NCBI GenBank assembly: GCA_903939555.1
Contig: CAJAHV010000116.1
Location: 1-5,470, forward strand
DNA: 5,470 nucleotides
Reading direction: 5' to 3'
From: an uncultured Alphaproteobacteria bacterium
Lineage (GTDB): Bacteria > Pseudomonadota > Alphaproteobacteria > Sphingomonadales > Sphingomonadaceae
Each line of letters starts with the position of its first letter. The stretch's first letter is position 1. The translations under genes and the position numbers were made by a program. Of the stretch, positions 1-5,470 are shown piece by piece. The notes beneath the pieces are model-generated. The model did not search any database, had not been told where the DNA came from, and saw nothing but the letters and a program-made list of their open reading frames with translations.

Positions 1-81
1 GCCCCGGCCGAACAGGATGCGATCCGCACGCAGGCGGCAGGCTTTCTGGCGCGGCTGCCGGGCAGGGCGGCGGGCTACTGA
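1..81 (+). CDS. C-terminal end of an unidentified protein (partial)
   Basis: The frame beginning at base 1 is open for 26 codons and stops at TGA (79-81). Its codons almost always end in G or C, as in the firmly identified genes of this window, which supports real coding. The visible tail is rich in Ala, Arg and Gly and ends ARLPGRAAGY. It has no recognisable domain, and I cannot name the product. It does not resemble the usual DnaN C-terminus, although dnaN is the classical upstream neighbour of recF. The stop lies 41 bases before the recF start, so the two could share a transcript. The start and most of the gene are outside the window. Confidence 0.5.
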   Translation, partial: APAEQDAIRTQAAGFLARLPGRAAGY

Positions 82-122
82 AGGATGGCGGGCATTGGCG
101 CAGATGCGCTACACCGGCACCA

Positions 123-1208
123 ATGCCCGCCATCACCCGCCTTGCGCTGACCGATTTTCGCTCGCACGCCGCCCTTGCCATCGCGGCGGCGCCGGGCGCG
201 GTTGTCATCACCGGTGAAAATGGCGCCGGCAAGACCAATATCCTTGATGCCATCTCGCTGCTCGGCCCCGGGCGCGGCCTGCGCGGCGCGGCGCTGTCGG
301 ATGCGGCGCGCAGCAACGGCCCCGGCGGCTGGAGCGTGGCGGCGACGCTCGATACTGAAGGCGGCGCGGTGGAGATCGGCACCGGCACCGCGGCGAGCGC
401 GCCCGAACGCCGCATCGTGCGCATCAACGGCGCCGCTAGCACGGCGGCGACGCTGGGTGACTGGCTGGCGCTGGTCTGGCTGACACCGGCGATGGACCGG
501 TTGTTCGCCGATACGCCGGCGGCGCGGCGGCGCTTTCTTGACCGGCTGGTGCTGGCGCTGCACCCCGGCCATGGCCGCGAGACGCTGCGTTATGATGCGG
601 CGATGCGGGCGCGCACCCGGCTGTTGACCGGCGCGATCGCCGAAGCAGCACCCGCCGATCCGCACTGGCTGGCGGCGCTGGAGGCGGCGATGGCCGAACA
701 TGGCGATGCCATCACGGCGGCGCGTGCCGAAACCGTGACGGCGCTGGCCGAACATTTGGCGACGACGCCCGCCGGCCCGTTCGCGAAGCCGCTGCTGGCG
801 CTGGGCGGCGCGGCGGTGGTCGATCTGGCGCAGGCGCTCGCCCGCAACCGCGCCGCCGATGCGGCTGCCGGCCGGGCGCTGATCGGCCCGCATCGCAGCG
901 ATCTGCTGGTCACCCATGCCGGCAAGGGCGAGCCGGCGGCGCGCGGCTCGACCGGCGAACAAAAGGCGCTGCTCATCGCCATCATCCTCGCCCATGCCGA
1001 TCTGGTTGCCGATCGCACGGGTCGGCCGCCGCTGCTGCTGCTCGATGAAGTCGCAGCGCACCTCGATGCCGATCGCCGCGCCGCCCTGTTCGCCCGGCTG
1101 GCGGCAACCGGATCGCAGGTGTGGATGACCGGCACCGACGCCGGCTTGTTCAGCGCGGTGGGCGATGCGACGCGCCTGCATGTCGCCGATGGCGTGGTGC
1201 GCGCATGA
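123..1208 (+). CDS. recF: DNA replication/repair protein RecF
   Basis: RecF is a cytoplasmic SMC/ABC-type ATPase that works with RecO and RecR to load RecA at single-strand gaps and stalled forks. The 361-residue length is normal for the family. Visible motifs, in order, are: N-terminal strand and LTDFRSH (residues 9-15); Walker A GENGAGKTN (31-39); the family block P-AMDRLFADTPAARRRFLDRL (about 122-142); GPHRSD (255-260); ABC signature STGEQK (276-281); Walker B LLLLDE (304-309) with D-loop AHLDADRR (312-319); and WMTGTD (334-339). All ATPase residues are present, so the protein should be active. ATG 123 is the only standard start in this frame between the upstream gene's stop and the conserved N-terminus, and it places the first strand correctly. 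No good Shine-Dalgarno sequence precedes it, which fits translation from an operon transcript. The TGA overlaps the next gene's ATG (ATGA, 1205-1208). Identification is secure; the start is slightly less so. Confidence 0.97.
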   Translation: MPAITRLALTDFRSHAALAIAAAPGAVVITGENGAGKTNILDAISLLGPGRGLRGAALSDAARSNGPGGWSVAATLDTEGGAVEIGTGTAASAPERRIVRINGAASTAATLGDWLALVWLTPAMDRLFADTPAARRRFLDRLVLALHPGHGRETLRYDAAMRARTRLLTGAIAEAAPADPHWLAALEAAMAEHGDAITAARAETVTALAEHLATTPAGPFAKPLLALGGAAVVDLAQALARNRAADAAAGRALIGPHRSDLLVTHAGKGEPAARGSTGEQKALLIAIILAHADLVADRTGRPPLLLLDEVAAHLDADRRAALFARLAATGSQVWMTGTDAGLFSAVGDATRLHVADGVVRA

Positions 1209-2023
1209 CCGCGCTGCGGCACGCCTTGCTGACCGCCGTCCTCACCGCGCTGGTGGCGGCGCTGACGTTGGCGCTGTTGCAGGCGCTGGGCCCCGACTGG
1301 ACGCGTTTCCTGCCCGCCACCTGTCTGGCCAGCCATTGCTTTTGCGAGCTGCCGCGCACCGGCGACCTGCTGTTGCAACCGGCGAACAGCTGGTCGTCGT
1401 TCGGCTTTGTCGGCGTCGGCCTCTGGATCATGCTCGGCGCCCGCAACAGCCCGGCCAACGCGCGTCCCGTCAGTGCTCTTGCCGGCCTTGCCGCCGGCTG
1501 GTTCGGCTTTACTGCCATCGTCATCGGTATCGGCAGCGTCGCGCTCCACGCCAGCCTGACGCTGTGGGGGCAGTTTGCCGATGTGCTCGGCATGTATCTG
1601 CTGGGTTCGTTCACCCTGGCCTGGGCGGTGATGCGCTGGCGCGGCCTGTCACCGGCGGCGGCGATTGCCCTGTACCTGCTTGTCGCCGGCGGCTTGATCG
1701 GCGCCTTGTGGGTGTGGCCCGAAACCCGGCGCTGGCTGTTCGCGGTGCTGCTGGTCACGGCCATCGCGGTCGAATGGTGGCTGGCGCGGCCGCGTCGGCC
1801 CGGGGTGAATTCGCGCCTGCTGCTTTGCGGGCTGGCCGCCAATGCCCTCGCCTTTGCCATCTGGATCGCCGATCAGGCCGGCACGCTGTGCGCACCCGCC
1901 AGCCCGTGGCAGGGCCATGCCGCTTGGCACCTGCTGGGCGCGGCGGCGCTGGCTTGCAGTCATGGTTATTACCGCAGCGAGATTGCACGAAAGCCTCGCG
2001 TGGCCGCGCACACAGGTCTATAG
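1205..2023 (+). CDS. Ceramidase-like (CREST superfamily) multi-pass membrane hydrolase
   Basis: This is a 272-residue integral membrane protein assigned to the alkaline ceramidase / CREST family (Pfam Ceramidase type), whose eukaryotic members hydrolyse the ceramide amide bond with an intramembrane zinc. The assignment rests on motif order: CE (residues 47-48) followed by QPANSWSS (58-65); Ser111 and His115 as SxxxH; Asp126; and His238/His242 as HxxxH. The spacings S-H 4, H-D 11 and H-H 4 equal those I recall for human ACER3 (S77, H81, D92, H217, H221). Hydrophobic segments lie near 8-28, 63-79, 89-112, 118-143, 149-169, 176-192, 203-223 and 236-252: one N-terminal anchor plus the usual seven. 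The ATG at 1205 is chosen because it overlaps the recF stop (ATGA), the hallmark of translational coupling; upstream in-frame codons would encode a basic tail inside recF. The substrate is unproven. Ceramide or another amide lipid is plausible if the host is a sphingolipid-making sphingomonad, but bacterial members are little studied. Confidence 0.85.
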   Translation: MTALRHALLTAVLTALVAALTLALLQALGPDWTRFLPATCLASHCFCELPRTGDLLLQPANSWSSFGFVGVGLWIMLGARNSPANARPVSALAGLAAGWFGFTAIVIGIGSVALHASLTLWGQFADVLGMYLLGSFTLAWAVMRWRGLSPAAAIALYLLVAGGLIGALWVWPETRRWLFAVLLVTAIAVEWWLARPRRPGVNSRLLLCGLAANALAFAIWIADQAGTLCAPASPWQGHAAWHLLGAAALACSHGYYRSEIARKPRVAAHTGL

Positions 2024-2049
2024 GGTCTGTAGTCAATCCGTCACACGCC

Positions 2050-2065
2050 GCTGCGACGCCGCAGC
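2050..2065 (+). promoter_or_regulatory. Small hairpin in the gyrB leader
   Basis: Bases 2050-2055 (GCTGCG) and 2060-2065 (CGCAGC) form a perfect 6-bp G/C-rich stem around the tetraloop ACGC, ending only three bases before the gyrB Shine-Dalgarno sequence. It lies in the 58-base spacer after the ceramidase-like gene. No U-tract follows, so it is not an intrinsic terminator. It could affect ribosome access or transcript stability, but such short stems also arise by chance in DNA this rich in G and C. The pairing is visible; any function is inference. Confidence 0.35.
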
Positions 2066-2068
2066 CAC

Positions 2069-2075
2069 AAGGAAG
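2069..2075 (+). promoter_or_regulatory. Shine-Dalgarno sequence of gyrB, deciding the TTG start
   Basis: AAGGAAG is the best ribosome-binding match in the spacer. Eight bases separate its AAGGA core from the TTG at 2082. No ATG or GTG in the gyrB frame has comparable support: the in-frame ATGs (1842, 1917, 1962) all lie inside the preceding gene. This site is the main reason for the TTG start. Confidence 0.8.
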
Positions 2076-2081
2076 TCCATC

Positions 2082-4532
2082 TTGTCCGACGAAACCAAAC
2101 AGGCCGCGGCCGATTATGATGCCGATTCGATCAAGGTGCTGCGTGGGCTGGATGCCGTGCGCAAGCGTCCCGGCATGTACATCGGCGATACCGATGACGG
2201 GTCGGGCCTGCACCACATGGTCTTTGAAGTATCCGACAACGCCATCGATGAATCACTGGCCGGCTATTGTGACCTGATCAACATCGTCCTCAACCCCGAT
2301 GGCTCGGTTTCGGTCACCGACAATGGCCGCGGCATCCCGACCGGCATCCATTCCGAGGAAGGTGTGTCGGCGGCCGAAGTCATCATGACCCAGCTCCACG
2401 CCGGCGGAAAGTTCGAAAATTCCGATGCCAACGCCTATAAGGTGTCGGGCGGGCTGCACGGCGTCGGCGTTTCGGTGGTCAACGCGCTGTCCGAATGGCT
2501 GGAACTGACCATCTGGCGCGACGGCCAGGAACATTGGATGCGCTTTCGCCATGGCGATGCCGAAGCGCCGCTGAAGATCGTCGGCCCGGCACCGATCACC
2601 GACAAGGGCGTCAAGCGCGGCACCATGGTGACCTTCCTGCCCAGCCCGGCCACGTTCAAGATCATCGAATTCGATTTCGCCAAGCTCGAGCACCGCTTCC
2701 GCGAGCTCGCCTTCCTCAATTCGGGCGTGCGCCTGCACCTGACCGATGCGCGCCATGCCGAACAGCAGACGATCGAGCTTTATTACGAAGGCGGCATCGC
2801 GGCGTTCGTCAAATATCTCGACAAGGCCAAGACCCCGCTGATCGCGGCCCCCGTCGCCATCCATGGCGAAAGCAATGATATCGGCATCGATGTCGCGCTC
2901 GAATGGAACGACAGCTATTACGAACAGGTGTTGTGCTTCACCAACAACATCCCGCAGCGTGACGGCGGCACCCATCTCGCCGCCTTCCGCGCCGCGCTGA
3001 CCCGCACACTCAACAATTATGCCGAAAGCTCGGGCGTCCTCAAAAAGGAAAAGGTCACGCTGACCGGCGACGACATGCGCGAAGGCTTGACCGCCATTGT
3101 CTCGGTCAAGCTGCCCGACCCGAAATTTTCGTCGCAGACCAAGGACAAGCTGGTTTCCTCCGAAGTGCGCCAGCCGCTGGAAGCACTGATCGCCGATCGC
3201 CTCGCCATCTGGCTCGAGGAAAACCCCGCCCATGCCCGCACCATCATGGCCAAGATCATCGATGCCGCCGCAGCGCGTGAAGCCGCCAAGAAGGCGCGTG
3301 ACCTGACCCGGCGCAAGGGCGCGCTCGATATCGCCAGCCTGCCCGGCAAGCTGGCAGATTGCCAGGAACGCGACCCGGCCAAATCCGAACTTTTCCTCGT
3401 CGAAGGCGATTCCGCCGGCGGTTCCGCCAAGCAGGGCCGCAACCGGCAGTTCCAGGCGATCCTGCCGCTGAAGGGCAAGATCCTCAATGTCGAGCGGGTG
3501 CGCTTCGATCGCATCCTGTCGAGCCGCGAAATCGGCACGATCATCCAGGCGCTGGGCACCGGTATCGGCCGTGACGAGTTCAAGATCGAAAAACTACGCT
3601 ACCACAAGATCGTCATCATGACCGACGCCGATGTCGATGGCGCGCATATCCGCACCCTGTTGCTGACCTTTTTTTACCGGCAATTCCCGGAACTTATCCG
3701 CGCCGGCTATATCTACATCGCCCAGCCGCCGCTGTACAAAATGTCGCGCGGCCGCTCCGAAGTCTATCTCAAGGACGATGTCGCGCTGGAGGAATATCTC
3801 ATCGACGGCGGCCTGTCGGGCCAGGTGCTGATGACCGATGCCGGCCCGCGCACCGACAATGATCTGCGCTCGGTGGTCGATCACGCCCGGAAAATGCGCG
3901 CGCTGATGGCCTATGTGCCACGCCGTTACCCCGCCCAGGTCATCGAAGCGCTGGCGCTCAACAACGCGCTGGCCCCCGGGCTGGCCGGCGCCGATGCTGT
4001 CGCCGCCGCCAGCGCCACGGCGCAATGGCTGACCGCCGCCGATACCGACAAGGCGAGCTGGACCGCCAGCCCGGCGGCCGAAGGCGGCTATATCCTGCGC
4101 CGCGACTGGCGCGGGGTTGCCGATCACCACATCATCGATGCCGCGTTCCTCGCCAGCCCGGAAGCGCCGCGCCTGCACACGCTGGCGATGCAGGAAGCCA
4201 CCAGCTATCGCGGCAACGCCACGCTTGGATCGGGTGCCGCCGCCGCGGCGGGCGACCGCCGCATCACCCGCCCGTCGGACCTGCTCACCGCCATCCTCGA
4301 TGCCGGGCGCAAGGGGCTTTCGGTGCAGCGCTACAAGGGTCTGGGTGAAATGAACGCCGAACAATTGTGGGAAACCACGCTCGATCCGGTGGCGCGCACG
4401 CTGCTGCGCGTCGATGAAGGCGAAGCCGATACGGCGGATGCGATCTTCACGCGGCTGATGGGCGACATGGTCGAACCGCGCCGCGAATTCATCCAGGACA
4501 ATGCGCTGAACGTCGCCAATCTTGACGTGTAG
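2082..4532 (+). CDS. gyrB: DNA gyrase subunit B (type IIA topoisomerase ATPase subunit)
   Basis: GyrB pairs with GyrA to form the heterotetramer that uses ATP to introduce negative supercoils. The product is 816 residues, close to E. coli GyrB (804). The GHKL ATPase domain shows FEVSDNAIDE (48-57; Glu49 the expected catalytic base, Asn53 for Mg), DNGRGIP (80-86) and GGLHGVG (123-129). The transducer domain follows, with QTKDKL (352-357). The Toprim domain has EGDSAGGSAKQGR (441-453), PLKGKILNVE (462-471) and DADVDG (515-520), supplying metal ligands Glu441, Asp515 and Asp517. The C-terminal tail has QRYKGLGEMN (749-758). Residues about 565-735 are the long insert typical of Gram-negative GyrB; here its middle is Ala-rich. 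Residues aligning with E. coli drug-resistance sites keep the sensitive type: Arg146 (R136, coumarins) and Asp443/Lys464 (D426/K447, quinolones). The TTG start yields MSDETKQ, and the AAGGAAG site supports it. The 58-base spacer could allow read-through from recF or hold a promoter; no clear promoter is visible. Confidence 0.98.
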   Translation: MSDETKQAAADYDADSIKVLRGLDAVRKRPGMYIGDTDDGSGLHHMVFEVSDNAIDESLAGYCDLINIVLNPDGSVSVTDNGRGIPTGIHSEEGVSAAEVIMTQLHAGGKFENSDANAYKVSGGLHGVGVSVVNALSEWLELTIWRDGQEHWMRFRHGDAEAPLKIVGPAPITDKGVKRGTMVTFLPSPATFKIIEFDFAKLEHRFRELAFLNSGVRLHLTDARHAEQQTIELYYEGGIAAFVKYLDKAKTPLIAAPVAIHGESNDIGIDVALEWNDSYYEQVLCFTNNIPQRDGGTHLAAFRAALTRTLNNYAESSGVLKKEKVTLTGDDMREGLTAIVSVKLPDPKFSSQTKDKLVSSEVRQPLEALIADRLAIWLEENPAHARTIMAKIIDAAAAREAAKKARDLTRRKGALDIASLPGKLADCQERDPAKSELFLVEGDSAGGSAKQGRNRQFQAILPLKGKILNVERVRFDRILSSREIGTIIQALGTGIGRDEFKIEKLRYHKIVIMTDADVDGAHIRTLLLTFFYRQFPELIRAGYIYIAQPPLYKMSRGRSEVYLKDDVALEEYLIDGGLSGQVLMTDAGPRTDNDLRSVVDHARKMRALMAYVPRRYPAQVIEALALNNALAPGLAGADAVAAASATAQWLTAADTDKASWTASPAAEGGYILRRDWRGVADHHIIDAAFLASPEAPRLHTLAMQEATSYRGNATLGSGAAAAAGDRRITRPSDLLTAILDAGRKGLSVQRYKGLGEMNAEQLWETTLDPVARTLLRVDEGEADTADAIFTRLMGDMVEPRREFIQDNALNVANLDV

Positions 4533-4568
4533 CGACGGCTGGGGGCTGTGTGGCGCCCTGCCAGCGCC

Positions 4569-4595
4569 GTCATCCCGGGCTCGATCCGGGGTGAC
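4569..4595. repeat. Inverted repeat of the GTCATCCCGG type in the gyrB-oxidase spacer
   Basis: GTCATCCCGG (4569-4578) pairs with CCGGGGTGAC (4586-4595) over 10 bp with one G-U wobble, around a 7-base loop GCTCGAT. It begins 36 bases after the gyrB stop. Similar GTCATCCCGG...CCGGG-TGAC palindromes are, to my recollection, common between genes in alphaproteobacterial genomes, so this is probably a dispersed intergenic repeat. The window contains only one copy, so repetition cannot be shown here. The RNA hairpin could protect the 3' end of the gyrB message or help end transcription, but no U-tract follows. A second, weaker stem (CCGCC 4613-4617 with GGCGG 4625-4629) lies downstream, also without a U-tract. 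Confidence 0.55.
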
Positions 4596-4725
4596 AACGC
4601 TTGTCCAAAGAACCGCCCACTTGTGGCGGCTAATCCACCCGCAGCCCCGCGCCAATTGGTCGCACTGCGGTCATTGCTCGGCGCCTGCCTGAAATCGGCA
4701 ACATCCCGGCGCACGGTATCGGCCA

Positions 4726-4733
4726 AAGGAAGG
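4726..4733 (+). promoter_or_regulatory. Shine-Dalgarno sequence of the amine oxidase-like gene
   Basis: AAGGAAGG ends 10 bases before the ATG at 4744, an acceptable if slightly long spacing. It supports that ATG, which also puts a twin-arginine signal directly at the N-terminus. Confidence 0.7.
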
Positions 4734-4743
4734 CCCTGTATCC

Positions 4744-5470
4744 ATGCACAGCAACCGCCGTGATCTCCTGTTGGGCGCTGGTGCGCTCGCCGCTGCGGCG
4801 CTGCTGCCTGGGGGGGCGCGCGCTGCCACCCGGGGTGGCGGCGAACCCAAGCTTTGGGATGTCGTTGTCGTCGGCGCCGGGCTGGCCGGGCTTAACGCCG
4901 CGATGCTGCTCGAATCGCAGGGGCTGAAGGTCCGGGTGGTCGAGGCGTCGGATCGGGTCGGCGGGCGGCTGCGCACCGGGCGCGCCAGTGACTATCAGGG
5001 TGAATTGGGCGGCAGCGAAGTCGGCCCCGGCTATGGCCGCATCCGCGACGCGGCGCAGCGGCTCGGCGTCGGGCTGCACAGCCGCAGCGGCAAGACGCTG
5101 CCGTTCGCGCTCAGTTTCGGCGGATCTGTTCAACCCCGATGGCTGGGCGGCCAGCCCGCACAACGCCACCCATGGCGATGAACGCGGCATCGCTCCCTAT
5201 CTCATCCAGAACCGGCTGTTCTTCGACCGGGTGCCGTTCACCGATCCGGGCGACTGGCTGGCGGCGGCAAACCTGCCTTATGACGTGTCGGCGGCCGAAT
5301 ATCTGCGCGGGCTGGGCGTATCCGAAGCCGCGATCCGGCTGTGCGACATCGATGTCAACGCCCCCAACATGGCGGCGGTGTCGGCGCTGAGCATTTTTCG
5401 TGACCTTGTCCGCGTCAAGGCCGAAGGCTTTACCGACCCGACAAAGCCGCAATATGGCGCCAATGCCAGC
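4744..5470 (+). pseudogene. Tat-exported FAD-dependent amine oxidase-like protein, frameshifted and cut by the window edge
   Basis: The first part reads in frame from ATG 4744. A twin-arginine signal (NRRDLLL, residues 4-10) is followed by an Ala/Leu-rich stretch and a likely cleavage site after ARA (25-27), so the mature protein should be periplasmic. A Rossmann FAD fold follows: VVVGAGLAG (41-49), Glu67 at the end of the second strand (RVVEASD) for the FAD ribose, and RVGGR (71-75). ELGGSEVGPGYGRIRDAAQRLGV (about 87-109) resembles the second block of flavin monoamine / L-amino-acid oxidases. After LSFGG the frame degenerates and stops at TGA 5179-5181. Homologous-looking protein resumes one frame later (LFNPDGW from 5126) and stays open to the window end, about 115 codons. 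The break lies near 5119-5126 and fits one extra base, or a two-base loss in a GGCGGC-type run. The substrate cannot be told, and the C-terminal FAD-binding part is outside the window. It may be a true pseudogene or an intact gene with a sequencing error. Confidence 0.8.

Larger units (their letters stand above)
4533..4743. other. Intergenic region between gyrB and the oxidase
   Basis: This 211-base spacer holds the inverted repeat at 4569-4595, a weak 5-bp stem at 4613-4629, and the ribosome binding site of the next gene at its right end. I see no tRNA, no convincing -35/-10 pair with standard spacing, and no intrinsic terminator. The gap and fresh ribosome binding site suggest the oxidase is transcribed separately from gyrB, but the promoter is not recognisable by eye. 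An open + frame through here (from 4548) has no recognisable product and overlaps the next gene's start, so it is not called. Confidence 0.6.

Noticed and set aside
85..150. A 21-codon mini-ORF starting four bases after the upstream stop and overlapping the recF start
   Set aside because: The purine-rich stretch directly abuts its ATG, so spacing is wrong for a ribosome binding site, and the peptide shows no feature. It could only matter as a coupling element, for which there is no evidence.
75..1181. A 368-codon open frame on the - strand across recF, and other long antisense frames such as 590-1549, 2253-3233 and 3594-4655
   Set aside because: They lie opposite secure genes, have Arg/Ala/Gln-rich translations with no recognisable motif, and are expected where high GC makes stop codons rare in mirror frames.
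2019..2024. TATAGG as a -10 element for gyrB
   Set aside because: The nearest TTG-containing -35 candidate (TTGCAC, 1983-1988) is 30 bases away, far beyond normal spacing; no other -35 is convincing.
1165..2277. A 370-codon + frame over the ceramidase-like gene and the gyrB start
   Set aside because: Its translation is Arg/Pro-rich low complexity; the overlapping frame 1205-2023 has clear membrane segments and family motifs.
4613..4629. Possible intrinsic terminator stem after gyrB
   Set aside because: The stem is only 5 bp with a 7-base loop and is not followed by a T-run.
4631..4639. Sequence resembling a DnaA box (TAATCCACC)
   Set aside because: It has two mismatches to TTATCCACA, stands alone, and is not in an AT-rich region, so it does not support an origin here.
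5139..5390. An 83-codon + frame downstream of the oxidase frameshift
   Set aside because: Its translation is Arg/Thr/Ser-rich and motif-free; the frame from 5126 carries oxidase-like sequence to the window edge.

Overview
The window is GC-rich bacterial DNA with strong G/C preference at third codon positions. It carries RecF and a long, E. coli-type GyrB whose sequence looks alphaproteobacterial, most probably a sphingomonad (Sphingomonadales). That placement is an inference from protein resemblance and was not tested by a tree. All genes that can be supported read on the + strand.

Layout: (1) 1-81, the last 26 codons of an unidentified gene. (2) 123-1208, recF, a complete SMC/ABC-type recombination ATPase. 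(3) 1205-2023, a multi-pass membrane protein of the alkaline ceramidase / CREST hydrolase superfamily, joined to recF by an ATGA stop/start overlap. (4) 2024-2081, a 58-base spacer holding a small perfect hairpin and a strong Shine-Dalgarno sequence. (5) 2082-4532, gyrB, complete, starting at TTG. (6) 4533-4743, a 211-base spacer with an inverted repeat of the GTCATCCCGG type, no convincing intrinsic terminator, and a ribosome binding site at its end. (7) 4744 to the window edge, the N-terminal part of a Tat-exported FAD-dependent amine oxidase-like protein, broken by a frameshift near 5119-5126.

The first part is a variant of the ancestral dnaA-dnaN-recF-gyrB neighbourhood. RecF loads RecA at single-strand gaps and GyrB is the ATPase subunit of DNA gyrase, so the core concerns replication and repair. 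The readable tail of the upstream gene does not look like DnaN, and a putative ceramide-type lipid hydrolase sits between recF and gyrB and is probably co-translated with recF. The oxidase downstream of gyrB has its own ribosome binding site and looks like a separate transcription unit.

I found no RNA genes, insertion sequences, CRISPR array, replication origin or obviously new multi-gene system. The two points most worth a second look are the ceramidase-like gene with a complete set of CREST catalytic residues coupled to recF, and the frameshifted flavoprotein.
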